In this document: in pieces, positions 25,639 through 34,929 of the stretch
How the letters are laid out: every line of letters begins with the position of its first letter
Position numbering within the stretch: position 1 is the stretch's first letter
NCBI GenBank assembly: GCA_023382535.1
Contig: JAHDWA010000010.1
Location: forward strand, 124,001 to 188,000
From: Anaerolineae bacterium
GTDB taxonomy: Bacteria > Chloroflexota > Anaerolineae > 4572-78 > J111
Direction: 5' to 3'
Length of the DNA: 64,000 nt
The notes under the pieces: generated by a model
What the model was told of the DNA's origin: nothing
Database searches by the model: none
What the model saw: the letters and a program-made list of their open reading frames with translations, nothing else
Position numbers and translations under genes: made by a program

Positions 25639-27752
25639 CACTGCCTACGGGAGGAGGGAACCGTAAGAGAGGGCGAGTCACTTTCATCTGTAGCCTGCCC
25701 TTGTTCAATGAGCGGCAGGTAAACTCTCTTCTGACGTAGTGAGGCGACGATCCCTTCAATGACATTGCTGTCAATATTCAAGGTCAGGCCGCCCCAGGTT
25801 TCGTTATGACTGCCGCTGTATTGGCGAATGCGCTGCTGGTTGTTCCAGAGGCTGTTGGAGAGACTATAGACATTCCAAACCGTGGCCTTGGGATTATAGG
25901 TGTTATAAATCCAATGGGCTGGCCAGATGGCATCCGGTAAATTTGGGATATTAGAAAACCCGTTGAAAGCCGACCCCGTACTGTAGACTCCGGCCAGGTT
26001 TCCTCGTGCTTGAAGCTGGCCGGACCAACCGGCGATGAAGGCTCTGGCCGCACTGTGACAGGCCGGATCACTGGTGTTGTAATACTCCAGGTCGTAATAA
26101 ATAATTGCCCCGGATTCATCAGGCAAAGTAAGACCCAGGCTGTAGGCCGCATTGATGGCAGCATTGGCTTCACTCACGCCCTGACTGTAGGCAGTTGCCA
26201 GATCATAGCTCATGCGGGAGATGTAGCTGGTACAGGCAGCTTGCGGCCCCACCCAGGTGGGAATGAACTGCCAGCCCTGTTGGTTGAGTTGGGCGATCAG
26301 AAAAGCGGACAGCGCCGAATTGGGGCAGTAGCGATTGGCGCCGCCGATATAGAGATTGACCGCGCGATAAGGACTGCTAATGATCCAATTTTGCAGTTGA
26401 CCTGCATGGGCAATTTCACACTTGTCGAATCCCTGGCCGATGACAATTCCCGTTTGATCGGCAGTCGCTTGGCCTGAAATTGAGCCAGTGTCTTGAATTT
26501 CGCTGAGAACGGAGAATGATTCTCTGATAATTCCTCGGGTGACTTTTGATGGATCCACCCCGGGTAGGTCAAGCGGTGTCCAATTCTGGCCTCCATCTGT
26601 TGTCAGGAGCAGACCTGTTTCTCGAGTGCAGCGGATGACCTGCCCCGGCTCTGTCAGGCAAACGCCGGAGCCATACCTGGCCCAGCCAACGGTTGGCGTA
26701 GCCATATTCAAGGCAACGATGCCTCTGACCCATTCGTTGTGGCTCACTCTTGTTACTGCCAGATTCCTGCTGGAAAGAGTCAACAGCCGGTCGCTGCCGG
26801 GAAGAATGATCAGCCACTGCTGGGCGGTAACTATGCCAATCGGTACAACGGTTCCAGCCGTCACGTTTTGACCAAGAGGCGCCGTCTTCGCCAGCTTCCA
26901 TGTCTCACCCCTATCGTCGGTAATATAGAAGTCTACCCGCGGGTGGACTTCATCACCAACCAATACCGGCAGGACGCCATGCTCCGCCTCTTCTAACGCA
27001 GGCAGCCGGTAAAATACCGACTGATCGGGCATCAGCCCAGACTGGCCGACACGCTGCGCCTGCCACGTCCGGCCGCCATCCCGGGTGTGATAAAGCTGAT
27101 TCCCGGCCGGACCACCTGCCGTCCAGCCCAATTGAGGGGTGGCGAAATAAACCGGTTCACCCAGGGGGAGGGCAAGTTGTTCCCAGGTAACTCCGCCGTC
27201 CGTGGTCTTAAAGAGGCTGCCCCGACTGAAATTACTGCTGGTGGCCTGCTTGAGTACCAGCCAGCCGGTCTGGAGGTCAAGAAAGTACAGATAAACAGCG
27301 CCGATGGGGGGGCGGGGTGAGCCAGCAGCAAACAACGAGAGCGGTATAATTTGCCAGGTGCTGCCACTGTCGGTTGTGCGGGCGAGAGCAAAAGTTAGCA
27401 CCCCGGGTTTTTCGATCCCGGTCAAAACGAGCCAGCCGGACCGAGTGTCTACAAACCATACTGCCTGGATCTCTAGCTGCTCCGGGTTTGGCGGTGTAAT
27501 CTCGGTCCAACTCTGGCCGCTCTCTTTCGTCCAATACAAACGCCCATCCAGCAGCAGCCAGCCTTCGGTAGCTGTAATCAGGCGGAATTCTCTTAGATTA
27601 ACGATTTCCTCGTCCAAGAGACTCGCTAGGCTAGGATTCGATTCCCACGCAGCCGCTCTTGCTTCTTGGGAAAGCCCCAGCGGATTTTGAACGGGCAGAC
27701 CAAGCAGCATCCAACCGGTTATAATGATGAGCAGAATTATTCTTGCTGGCAT
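25638..27752 (-). CDS. Exported protein: BNR-type beta-propeller plus glycoside-hydrolase-like (DUF1906) domain
   Basis: About 704 residues from the ATG at 27752 (GTGGAG upstream; a GTG 18 bases earlier is possible). Residues 1-35 form a signal peptide ([20 protein letters not shown]). Residues about 40-430 contain repeated TTDGG.TW / TRDGGRTWQ motifs typical of BNR/YCF48-like propeller blades. Residues about 450-680 match the DUF1906/Rv2525c glycoside-hydrolase-like TIM barrel ([41 protein letters not shown]). It is presumably secreted and may act on or bind cell-wall glycan. It is unrelated to replication, although it abuts the iterons. Confidence 0.85.
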   Translation of the reverse strand: MPARIILLIIITGWMLLGLPVQNPLGLSQEARAAAWESNPSLASLLDEEIVNLREFRLITATEGWLLLDGRLYWTKESGQSWTEITPPNPEQLEIQAVWFVDTRSGWLVLTGIEKPGVLTFALARTTDSGSTWQIIPLSLFAAGSPRPPIGAVYLYFLDLQTGWLVLKQATSSNFSRGSLFKTTDGGVTWEQLALPLGEPVYFATPQLGWTAGGPAGNQLYHTRDGGRTWQAQRVGQSGLMPDQSVFYRLPALEEAEHGVLPVLVGDEVHPRVDFYITDDRGETWKLAKTAPLGQNVTAGTVVPIGIVTAQQWLIILPGSDRLLTLSSRNLAVTRVSHNEWVRGIVALNMATPTVGWARYGSGVCLTEPGQVIRCTRETGLLLTTDGGQNWTPLDLPGVDPSKVTRGIIRESFSVLSEIQDTGSISGQATADQTGIVIGQGFDKCEIAHAGQLQNWIISSPYRAVNLYIGGANRYCPNSALSAFLIAQLNQQGWQFIPTWVGPQAACTSYISRMSYDLATAYSQGVSEANAAINAAYSLGLTLPDESGAIIYYDLEYYNTSDPACHSAARAFIAGWSGQLQARGNLAGVYSTGSAFNGFSNIPNLPDAIWPAHWIYNTYNPKATVWNVYSLSNSLWNNQQRIRQYSGSHNETWGGLTLNIDSNVIEGIVASLRQKRVYLPLIEQGQATDESDSPSLTVPSSRRQ

Positions 27753-27895
27753 TAAACTCCACAGTTCCACAGAAATGATTTGGGAAATTATACCTCGTAG
27801 AGACCAGATTTAAATTTACGCTAAGATGAAGGAGGGGGCAATTGTCAAGCGAAGGAAAAATCTGGATAATAAGGGTAGAAAGGTAACACGAGGAT

Positions 27896-28462
27896 ATGGC
27901 AGCCAGGCGTTTTTCCAACCTCATCGGCTTTGACGACGCCCCGTTCAGCCATGACTACACCGGGCCGGTCAAGGTGGTGGGAACGGTTTTTACAGGGCTG
28001 TACCTGACCGGAGTTGTGATCGGCGAGGTGGAAAAAGATGGAACCGATGCCGCCGAGAAGCTGGCCCGGCTGGTAGCCGAGTCGCGCTTTGCCGAGCACA
28101 TCCAGTTGGTGATGCTGCAAGGCATTGCTCTGGCCGGGTTCAACGTGGTGGATGTTTTTGATTTGCACCGTCAGCTTGAGATGCCTATCTTGGTCGTCTC
28201 GCGCAGACTACCTGACCTGGCGGCCATCCAACAGGCGCTAATGCAGGTACGCGGGGGGGAGCAAAAATGGGCCTTCATTGAAAAGCTGGGGGCGTCGGAA
28301 CCGGCCGGCCATGTTTATGTGCAGCGAGCGGGCCTGACCCTGGAGGAAGCCCGGGCGACTATCACCCGATTTACTCTGCACGGCCACATTCCAGAGCCGC
28401 TGCGGGTGGCTCATCTTATCGCCGGGGCGCTGGTCAATGGGCAGAGTCACGGCCGGGCCTAA
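27896..28462 (+). CDS. DUF99 family protein (endonuclease V-like fold)
   Basis: A 188-residue protein of the DUF99 family, best known from archaea and some bacteria. Typical features are the start SNLIGFDDAPFSHDYTGPVKVVGTVFTGLYLTGVV, the middle VMLQGIALAGFNVVDVFDLHRQLEMPILVVSRR, and the C-terminal PEPLRVAHLIAGALVNG. The fold is related to endonuclease V / RNase H-like enzymes, but no reaction is established. It stands alone between convergent neighbours, and context offers no clue. Confidence 0.88.
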   Translation: MAARRFSNLIGFDDAPFSHDYTGPVKVVGTVFTGLYLTGVVIGEVEKDGTDAAEKLARLVAESRFAEHIQLVMLQGIALAGFNVVDVFDLHRQLEMPILVVSRRLPDLAAIQQALMQVRGGEQKWAFIEKLGASEPAGHVYVQRAGLTLEEARATITRFTLHGHIPEPLRVAHLIAGALVNGQSHGRA

Positions 28463-28487
28463 GTTCTCGGTCAATCAGCCTTTCATG

Positions 28488-29207
28488 TTACCACACCTCC
28501 ATTTGTTTGAAGGCTTCGGCATAGGTGGCCTCAATGGCTTGACCGCGCCCTTGGTCTAATTCTTTCATCCATTCCAGGCTCTCTTCTCCCTGTGGAAACT
28601 GGCTGCGGTGGGCCAGACAAGCCGCCATTTTGGTATCATAGACTCCTGTCACATCAACAAAGATATCCGGATCACGATCGGTGGAGAAGAGAAAAACACG
28701 CTTCAAACAGCCCAGACTAGCTCCTGGCTCATTGAGCTGCTCCGGCCGGTAGAGCGGCATCTTAGAAGGCATGTAGGCGTCCAGGGCAGCCTGACCCGCC
28801 GCCCGGTGATCGGGATGTATCTGGCCGGGCCAAAAGGGATCGAAGGTCCACAGGGTATCGGCCTGGGTCAGACGATAGAGCCGGGCAATTTGCGCCCTCA
28901 GTTCCAGGTCGGGGACCAGCTCGCCGTCGTGATGACCCAGGTTGTAAGTCTTTTCAAGGCCCAAAATACGGGCCGCATCCTCGGTTTCCGCCAGGCGGGT
29001 GGTCGCCAGGGCCAGGCGGATAACGCTTGTTTCCTGGGTGCCGATGTCGCCCAGGGTGCAGTTGACGGAAAAGACCTTGACCCCGCGCTGAACAAGATAG
29101 GTAAGAGTTCCGCCACACATGGTTTCCAGGTCATCGGGGTGGGCGGCGACGACAATCAGGCGTTGGACTTCGGCAAATGCTTCTAACCCTTTGAGTTCGG
29201 CGGTCAT
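28488..29207 (-). CDS. PIG-L/LmbE family deacetylase
   Basis: A 239-residue zinc-dependent N-deacetylase of the PIG-L/LmbE family, which removes acetyl groups from N-acetylglucosamine conjugates or related amides. The metal-binding motif AAHPDDLE is at residues 21-28, and a second conserved element, PFWPGQIHPDHRAAGQAALDA, lies near residue 125. AAGGAAAA precedes the ATG. It is followed closely upstream by the DUF362 gene in the same direction (gap 9 bases), so the two are likely co-transcribed. The substrate is unknown. Confidence 0.92.
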   Translation of the reverse strand: MTAELKGLEAFAEVQRLIVVAAHPDDLETMCGGTLTYLVQRGVKVFSVNCTLGDIGTQETSVIRLALATTRLAETEDAARILGLEKTYNLGHHDGELVPDLELRAQIARLYRLTQADTLWTFDPFWPGQIHPDHRAAGQAALDAYMPSKMPLYRPEQLNEPGASLGCLKRVFLFSTDRDPDIFVDVTGVYDTKMAACLAHRSQFPQGEESLEWMKELDQGRGQAIEATYAEAFKQMEVW

Positions 29208-29216
29208 AAATTTTCC

Positions 29217-30236
29217 TTACTGCCTCAAGATTTCTTGAATTTGCTTGGCGTAGGTGGCGCTGGCTGGATCGCCGGTCACTAACTCGATTTTAGCCGGGCT
29301 GTCAACCCCGATGCCCAGTTCGACGGCGCGGGCGATCTGCTCCTGCTCAAAAATCGCTCCCTGGCTGACCGTCTCCGTGGTGCCAAAGTAGCGCAAAATC
29401 GCCACCCCGACCGCGTCAATCGCTACCCGATCCGTACCAGCCAGAATCACGTTGGCCTGTACCTTTTTGCCCTGGGCCGGACCGCCATCAACAAAGGCTT
29501 CGACCCCATCCAAAACCACCAGGTCAGGCTGGTAGGCGGTATTAATCTCGGCGATCATACGCCGTTGATCGGCTGAACTGTGCAATTCGTTCATAAAATT
29601 GTAATCCTCACCTGGCAGCCGCTTGGCCGCCAGCCCGACCGAGTTTTTGAGCGACAGGGTAAAATGGCCGCCGTAGCGATGGGTCTTCAGGCAGCAGGTC
29701 TGGATAATGCCGTCAGCTTCGAGCACCGGCCGGGGCAGGGCAAAGCCTTGCTGCCAATGGCTCCCCGGCAGTTGTTGCAGAACCCAGTCGTTGGCCGTTA
29801 GCTCGTCAAAAACGACGGTTTTGAAACCAATCTCCTCGGCCAGGCGGAAGATGCCTAATTGTTCCATCACCGCGCGGGTCTGGCCCATGCCGCTGCGATC
29901 CCCGATCGTGATTTGCTCCGCCCCCAGTGTTTGCAGGGTTTGGACGAGCGTGCGGAGCGTGTCGGAATGGGTGGAGCCGGGTGTGGGGTCGGCGCTGTTG
30001 AAATTTGGCTTCAAGAACAGGTTCTTGCCCTTGACCCCAGCGAAGCCCAGTAGCTCCAGAGCCTTTTTCACCCCGGCGACCCGGTCCTGGGTCTTGACAA
30101 AGGCGACTTGAGTGTTGGGCACAGGTGTGGTGGTTGCCTGGAGCGGGACGGCCAGCGAGTTGAATTGCGGCCAAGATGGCAGCAACGCGGCGCCGCTCAC
30201 AATGGCTGAGGCTTTCAAAAATGTGCGTCGGTTCAT
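29217..30236 (-). CDS. DUF362 domain protein with Tat-type signal
   Basis: A 339-residue protein. It begins MNRRTFLKASAIVSGAALLP, a twin-arginine-type export signal with the RRTFLK box. The rest matches DUF362, a family sometimes fused to ferredoxin domains; here no cysteine cluster is seen. Conserved stretches include FLKPNFNSADPTPGSTHSD near residue 75, TIGDRSGMG near residue 115, and LSLKNSVGLAAKRLPG near residue 195. Function is not established. GGAGGATAAG precedes the ATG. It pairs with the PIG-L gene downstream. Confidence 0.88.
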   Translation of the reverse strand: MNRRTFLKASAIVSGAALLPSWPQFNSLAVPLQATTTPVPNTQVAFVKTQDRVAGVKKALELLGFAGVKGKNLFLKPNFNSADPTPGSTHSDTLRTLVQTLQTLGAEQITIGDRSGMGQTRAVMEQLGIFRLAEEIGFKTVVFDELTANDWVLQQLPGSHWQQGFALPRPVLEADGIIQTCCLKTHRYGGHFTLSLKNSVGLAAKRLPGEDYNFMNELHSSADQRRMIAEINTAYQPDLVVLDGVEAFVDGGPAQGKKVQANVILAGTDRVAIDAVGVAILRYFGTTETVSQGAIFEQEQIARAVELGIGVDSPAKIELVTGDPASATYAKQIQEILRQ

Positions 30237-30444
30237 CTTATCCTCCGTGATTGTTCAAGAAATTATAACTCCTCTCGATAAAAGATTGTAACGATCAAAG
30301 CTTAAAATCAGTTAAAGGAGCAAGCCCCATCAATCTGAATCCAGTCAGCAAAAAATCCATCTTTGAACACACACAGCGATACACTGGGATTACGGCGCAT
30401 TTAGAAAATTTCTGGCTTGGTTAATATCCATTCGGCCCCTGTAA

Positions 30445-31593
30445 TCAAAGGCTGGCGTTCGAGTTAGGCCGGGGAGTATCCAAGCCGGCCAGTGCCCGAA
30501 CTTCTTCGATATAAGCCACCAGGTTTTCCAGCGGTACATCCCACAAAACGGTGTGGGTAGTTTGCAGGATATAGCCGCCGCCTTGACCGATCGTCGCCGC
30601 CCGTTCCCGGATTTCGGCCCGCACCTCTTCCGGCGTGCCGAAGGGCATGGTCCGTTCCACGTCTATACCCCCGTAGAAGGTCACTTTGTCCCCAAAGCGG
30701 CGTTTCATCTCGACCGGGTCCATTACCGCTCGCTCGAGCGGGTTAAAGATGTCCAGCCCAATCTCAATCAAATCGGGGAAAATTTCGATGATATTGCCGT
30801 CGGAGTGCTGGCCCACGTAAACGCCGGCCTTGTGGCAGTGCTCATAGATGATTGCCAGGCGCGGCTTGATGAAGCGCCGCCACATCTTGGGGCTGAACAT
30901 CAGGCCGGTTTTTGACCCCCAATCGTCGGCAAAATAAAAGCCGTCTATGCCCAGGGCAATTTGCTGGTCAATGATCGGCAAATTCCATTCGTACAGAATG
31001 CGATCCAGCAGCTCATCTACAAACTCAGGGCGGTCCAGCATGTCGGTAAACATATTGACCATGCCCCGCAGGCTCCAGGCTCGTTCAAAGAGGATCATGC
31101 CGATTTTGCCAAAGATAAAGGCTTTGTCGCGCCATTTGTCGGCCAAGGCTTTAGCCGCATCAAAGCGGCCGGCGTGGTAGGGGTCAGGCATAACATATTT
31201 TTCCAGCAGGCGGTGATCTTCTTCCAGGGGATACTGGACCGGGTGAGGCATGCCGGAAGTGCGGTCCCAGACGCAGCCGAACTCGTCCATGTGCAGCGCC
31301 CCCTCCTTATCCAGGTTGGTGAAAACCGGGCCGCCGCTGGGCGTCAGGCGGACCTCCTGAATCTCATTAGCCCAGGGGTTGTAGTTGAAATCAGAACCAA
31401 TTTTGACGATGTGATTGCCGATAAAATTGGCCAGCTCCAGGCTGTCCTTGAGACCGTAGTGCTCAATCAACTTTTCATACACGACCGGGATGGCGTGAAA
31501 ATTATAGGGTACAAAATCGGTTTCCTGGTGTTGTATCGCTTTGAGAACCCGCTCGCGGCGATGGCTGGGCGTTTGATAGCTTTGGCTGTCCAT
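30445..31593 (-). CDS. Uroporphyrinogen decarboxylase (UroD) family protein, methyltransferase-like, copy 1
   Basis: A 382-residue UroD-superfamily protein of the group that includes MtaA/MtbA/CmuA methyltransferases rather than haem-pathway HemE: it starts with the SHRRERVLKAIQHQETDFVPYN signature. A glycine-rich element, FYGGIDVERTMPFGTPEEV, near residue 305 is typical. The site where MtaA has a zinc-binding His-x-Cys here reads VGQHSDGNI, so the zinc ligand pattern is not conserved. It is separated from the larger UroD/corrinoid cluster at 42-53 kb and lies next to a sodium-coupled transporter. It may handle a different methylated compound. TTAGGAGCAACT precedes the ATG. Confidence 0.88.
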   Translation of the reverse strand: MDSQSYQTPSHRRERVLKAIQHQETDFVPYNFHAIPVVYEKLIEHYGLKDSLELANFIGNHIVKIGSDFNYNPWANEIQEVRLTPSGGPVFTNLDKEGALHMDEFGCVWDRTSGMPHPVQYPLEEDHRLLEKYVMPDPYHAGRFDAAKALADKWRDKAFIFGKIGMILFERAWSLRGMVNMFTDMLDRPEFVDELLDRILYEWNLPIIDQQIALGIDGFYFADDWGSKTGLMFSPKMWRRFIKPRLAIIYEHCHKAGVYVGQHSDGNIIEIFPDLIEIGLDIFNPLERAVMDPVEMKRRFGDKVTFYGGIDVERTMPFGTPEEVRAEIRERAATIGQGGGYILQTTHTVLWDVPLENLVAYIEEVRALAGLDTPRPNSNASL

Positions 31594-31662
31594 AGTTGCT
31601 CCTAAAAAAGCGGTATTATTAAAACTTAACCAAAACGTGAATTGTTCTTGAGCATCCCGGTG

Positions 31663-33066
31663 CTACAGGATTTTTAGACCATTTAACAGCACGATCAGGA
31701 CCAATACCGGGGTTACAAACTTGATGATGCCAAAAAAGGCGCGCACGATCCGTTCGTTGGGCAGGCTGCCGTTATTGGTCAACGCCTCCCTGACTTCGGT
31801 GTAACCCCAGGCCCAGCCAACAAAGAGACTCATGCACAATCCCCCCACCGGCAGTAACACGTTGGAGGTAGCAAAATCGTACAGGTCGAACATAGTCATC
31901 CCGAACAGCTTGAAATCAGCCAGCACATTGTTGGAGAGCGCCGCCGTCGAGCCAACCAGCGCCAGCAGCCCCACCGTTCCCAGCGTTGCCCTGGCCCGTG
32001 ATAAGCCCAACCGCTCATTGAGGAAAGCCACCGGTACCTCCAGCAGCGAGAGCATGGCTCCCGTCGCCGCAATAGCCGCCAGAATAAAGAAAAGGACCAT
32101 AAAGAAATGGCCCAGCGGCATCGCCGCAAAGACAGCCGGAATAGTAATAAACAGCAGCGACGGCCCGGCGTCTGGCTGAAAGCCAAAAGCAAAGACCGCC
32201 GGGAAGATGGCAATACCGGCCAGGATCGAAACGGTTAGATCGGCCAGCATCACCTTGGTCGCGGTCGCCGGAATATTCTGGTCATCCCGGAAGTAGCTGC
32301 CGTAAGTCATCATCGCGCCCATGCCGATGGAGAGCTTGAAGAAGGCCAGCCCCATAGCCGTAAGCAGCGCCGCCGCCGTTACTTTGGAGAAATCGGGTTG
32401 AAACAGAAAAACCAGGCCGGCCATAGCTCCGGGCAGGGTCAGGCTGCGAATACCAATGGCCACCAACAGTAAAAAGAGCAAAGGCATCAGCCGCTTCGTG
32501 GTCTGCTCGATGCCTTTGGAAACACCCAGGATGATGATAGCGCTGATGAGAGCCAGCACCAGCCACTGCCACAACAGCGACTGCCAGGGGTCGGTGATAA
32601 GCTGATTAAAAGCCTGGCCCGTGACTTCGGGGTTGGTGGAGAGCAGCCCGCCAAAAGCGGCTTTGAAGATGTAGGCAAAAACCCAGGCCGCTACCTCGGT
32701 ATAGAAAGCCAGAATCAAAAAAGCCGAGACCACCCCCGCCGCGCCAACCAACCACCATGGCTTTCCTGGGGCTAATTTGCCCAGGCTGGTCACGGCGTCG
32801 GCTTTGGCCTGCCGTCCCAGCATAATCTCGGCGATCATGATCGGCAGCCCGACCAGCAGGGTGCTGATCAGGTAGACAATGATAAAGCTGGCCCCGCCGT
32901 TGACGCCGGTGAGAAAAGGGAACTTCCAGATGTTGCCCAGCCCGACAGCAGAACCCAGCGTGGCCGCGATGACACCCAGGCCGGTGGTAAAACCATCGCG
33001 GGTAATAAGGGGCGACACGTCGCGCTTGACGGCAGCCCGACTTTTAGCGGTAACTTGAGTAGCCAT
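31663..33066 (-). CDS. Sodium-dependent transporter, NSS/SNF family
   Basis: A 467-residue membrane protein with about eleven to twelve hydrophobic helices. The N-terminal GSAVGLGNIWKFPFLTGVNGGASFIIVYL at residues 38-66 is the diagnostic first-helix motif of the neurotransmitter:sodium symporter family, which binds Na+ and an amino acid or amine. Bacterial members (LeuT, TnaT-like) import amino acids. AAGGAG lies 12 bases before the ATG. It lies just upstream of, and in the same direction as, the UroD-family gene 30445-31593, so a methylated amine or amino acid is a conceivable substrate, which is inference only. Confidence 0.93.
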   Translation of the reverse strand: MATQVTAKSRAAVKRDVSPLITRDGFTTGLGVIAATLGSAVGLGNIWKFPFLTGVNGGASFIIVYLISTLLVGLPIMIAEIMLGRQAKADAVTSLGKLAPGKPWWLVGAAGVVSAFLILAFYTEVAAWVFAYIFKAAFGGLLSTNPEVTGQAFNQLITDPWQSLLWQWLVLALISAIIILGVSKGIEQTTKRLMPLLFLLLVAIGIRSLTLPGAMAGLVFLFQPDFSKVTAAALLTAMGLAFFKLSIGMGAMMTYGSYFRDDQNIPATATKVMLADLTVSILAGIAIFPAVFAFGFQPDAGPSLLFITIPAVFAAMPLGHFFMVLFFILAAIAATGAMLSLLEVPVAFLNERLGLSRARATLGTVGLLALVGSTAALSNNVLADFKLFGMTMFDLYDFATSNVLLPVGGLCMSLFVGWAWGYTEVREALTNNGSLPNERIVRAFFGIIKFVTPVLVLIVLLNGLKIL

Positions 33067-33482
33067 TAACCGAAAAAACTCCTTTGTTGAGTAGGGTAAG
33101 TTGATTGTAGTTCACGGAATAGTCGTGCCAAATTTCACAAGAGGTGATTATACTTAAAGCCGATGCTTTACACAAAACTCATCATGACACCATTGATATT
33201 CAATTGCCGGTGGAGGACGTGGAAGGGGCTTTTCGGGCAAAAAGGGCTGAATTTGATTGTCAGCCCGACCAGAGTATGCTGTACTTTCCTTCAATCAAAA
33301 AGCCCCATGGCCGTAGGAAGTGGGGGCTTGGCCGGATCAGGTGAATGGGGGCACCTAGGCCAATTTATTTGTACTATGGTAGCATCTCTGCGCCGCCTGA
33401 TCAAAGGGCGGCGCTTGTTGTTTTTGGTGGAGAGAGGAATTCGGGCTCTGAGAAAGAATTGAGACGCGAGAGGAGATGCTAA
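33067..33482. other. Gene-poor stretch with hairpins
   Basis: No convincing gene. A weak GTG frame at 33144-33344 has no supporting features. It includes a hairpin around aaaaagccccatgg...gtgggggctt (about 33298-33331) and the terminator at 33389-33430. Confidence 0.5.
33389..33430 (+). terminator. Rho-independent terminator
   Basis: Stem gcgccgcc / ggcggcgc with loop tgatcaaag is followed by ttgttgttttt. Confidence 0.7.
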
Positions 33483-33713
33483 ATGAGTAACGGTCTAGAA
33501 TTAGCACGAGAGGCTTGCCGAACGGCAAGAGAACTCCGCGAGGCTATGGAAGATATTCGCCAGAAGTCCTTTGGCACCCGTCTAAAATCAATCGTTCTTC
33601 GAGAGGTCGTCAGAAAAACACATCAATCGGCACAAGCTCTTCGCCAAGAGTGGAGGCTAAGGCGGCAGGGTTCAGGAGTCAAAATTGATGAGGCGACCGA
33701 GCGCGTTCTGTAA
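33483..33713 (+). CDS. Small charged helical protein (ELA-ARELR family), unknown function
   Basis: A 76-residue, Arg/Glu-rich, probably all-helical protein with no recognised domain. Its start, MSNGLELAREACRTARELREAM, resembles a segment near residue 141 of the protein at 40903-41520 (MNKTIELAQRLRQTARETRQAA). GGAG seven bases before the ATG supports translation. It is followed by another small helical protein. All three lie near IS1182-family sequence, but the connection is unclear. Confidence 0.6.
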   Translation: MSNGLELAREACRTARELREAMEDIRQKSFGTRLKSIVLREVVRKTHQSAQALRQEWRLRRQGSGVKIDEATERVL

Positions 33714-33851
33714 GCGGTGACGGTCGCCCCAATCCTAGTAGCCTGGACCAGACTCTTGAAGATCGGGTAGAGATCACCTGACACTTACCTCCCGAAGGCT
33801 AGCGCAGGATGTTCAGGACTTCCCTCGATTTCGTTTTCAAAAAAAGAGGCA

Positions 33852-34148
33852 ATGATGCCTGAAAGTCAATTCAATTCCCTCAAGCGCACCTTGGCTCAGG
33901 CTAATGCCGCTAAAGAAGCCGAGCCGGTGTTTTCTATTTTCGGCCAACCTTCAACGATTCAAATAGAAACGACAAGAAAAGTGCTTGAACACGCGAGAAT
34001 TGTGTGCCAGGTGTCGAAGATGGTCTGCTGGGAGGCCGTAGAACTGCGGCGAATGGTACAGTCAACTTACTTCAAGGCGAAAGAATTGCGTCAAGCAGCA
34101 ACGGCCGGATACCGTTGGCGAACTAAGCAGGAAGAGGGGCAAGCCTAG
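33852..34148 (+). CDS. Small helical protein, C-terminus overlapping an IS relic
   Basis: A 98-residue protein, unrecognised. The middle IETTRKVLEHARIVCQ and EAVELRRMVQSTYFKAKELRQAA are amphipathic helices similar in style to the neighbouring small protein. The last 17 residues (GYRWRTKQEEGQA at the end) are encoded by DNA that is the reverse complement of an IS1182-type transposase 3' end, so the original C-terminus was probably replaced by the insertion. AGAGG lies just before the ATG. Confidence 0.55.
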   Translation: MMPESQFNSLKRTLAQANAAKEAEPVFSIFGQPSTIQIETTRKVLEHARIVCQVSKMVCWEAVELRRMVQSTYFKAKELRQAATAGYRWRTKQEEGQA

Positions 34149-34215
34149 GGAAGCGAGACATGCGGGTTTTGGCACGCGGAATGTTATCGAGCCAGGCCAC
34201 GATCCGCACAAAATC
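34099..34215 (-). pseudogene. Relic of an IS1182-family transposase 3' end
   Basis: On the minus strand this encodes F.RI.AWL..IPRAKTRMSRF with RLAPLPA and a TAG stop at 34123, matching the C-terminus of the intact transposase (24 of 29 residues). Homology continues past the stop into the intact element's flank (cgccaacggtatccgg). The rest of the element is gone. Confidence 0.75.
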
Positions 34216-34287
34216 AGGACTTTGAAGCTTTTCCCGAGCGTGGTGATAAGTTTGTTTGGCTTCTTGTGGATTCACTCTAAAATGATG

Positions 34288-34929
34288 CTAATTCAGCCCG
34301 GCTTCTCTGGCCTTGATGATGGCCTCAGCTCGATCAGTTACCTGGAGTTTGCTAAAAATCGTGGAGACCTGGTTGCGGACCGTTTTGGGGCTGAGCGACA
34401 GCCGGTCGGCAATGGCCGTATTGGTTAATCCTCGCGCGATCAGTCGGAGGATGTCGTGCTCACGTGAGGTCAGGTCTGGAAAGGGTAGGGCAGCAGTTTG
34501 AGGGGAGGGTTGGGTAAAAAAATGGCTCAACCGCTGGGCTACTGCCGGGCTGAAAATTGACTCCCCGTGGGCGGCAGCGCGGATGGCTCGCAGAGTCTCT
34601 TCGCCTTCGGCCCCCTTTAAGATATAACCGCGGGCGCCGGCCTGCAAGGCAGCAAAGATGGTGTCGTCTTCAAACATGGTGATGATTAAAATCCCGATGC
34701 CAGGGCTTTGCTTCAATATCTGGCGGGTGGCCTCAATGCCGTTGAGGAGGGGCAGGTTGATGTCCATCAGAACCAGATCGGGGTTGAGGCTGGTGGCCAA
34801 GCTGACGGCTTCCTGGCCGGTGGTCGCCTCGCCCACGACCTCGGTATCGGCTTCAGCCGCCAGCAAGGCCCGCAGGCCAAAGCGGAACATAGGATGGTCA
34901 TCGGCAATTAAGATACGGATAGGGTTCAT
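34288..34929 (-). CDS. NarL/FixJ-family response regulator
   Basis: A 213-residue two-component regulator. The receiver domain (residues 1-120) has the acidic pocket IADDHPMFRFG and the phospho-acceptor region DLVLMDINLPLLNG. The C-terminal LuxR-type helix-turn-helix (DLTSREHDILRLIARGLTNTAIADRLSLSPKTVRNQV) spans residues about 148-205. The start at 34929 overlaps the stop of the sensor kinase by four bases (ATGA), showing tight coupling. Targets are unknown. Confidence 0.95.
   Translation of the reverse strand: MNPIRILIADDHPMFRFGLRALLAAEADTEVVGEATTGQEAVSLATSLNPDLVLMDINLPLLNGIEATRQILKQSPGIGILIITMFEDDTIFAALQAGARGYILKGAEGEETLRAIRAAAHGESIFSPAVAQRLSHFFTQPSPQTAALPFPDLTSREHDILRLIARGLTNTAIADRLSLSPKTVRNQVSTIFSKLQVTDRAEAIIKAREAGLN

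Noticed and set aside
33144..33344. 66-codon GTG frame after the transporter gene
   Set aside because: Ends within a hairpin-rich stretch and has no recognisable features; AGAGG upstream is too close to be persuasive.
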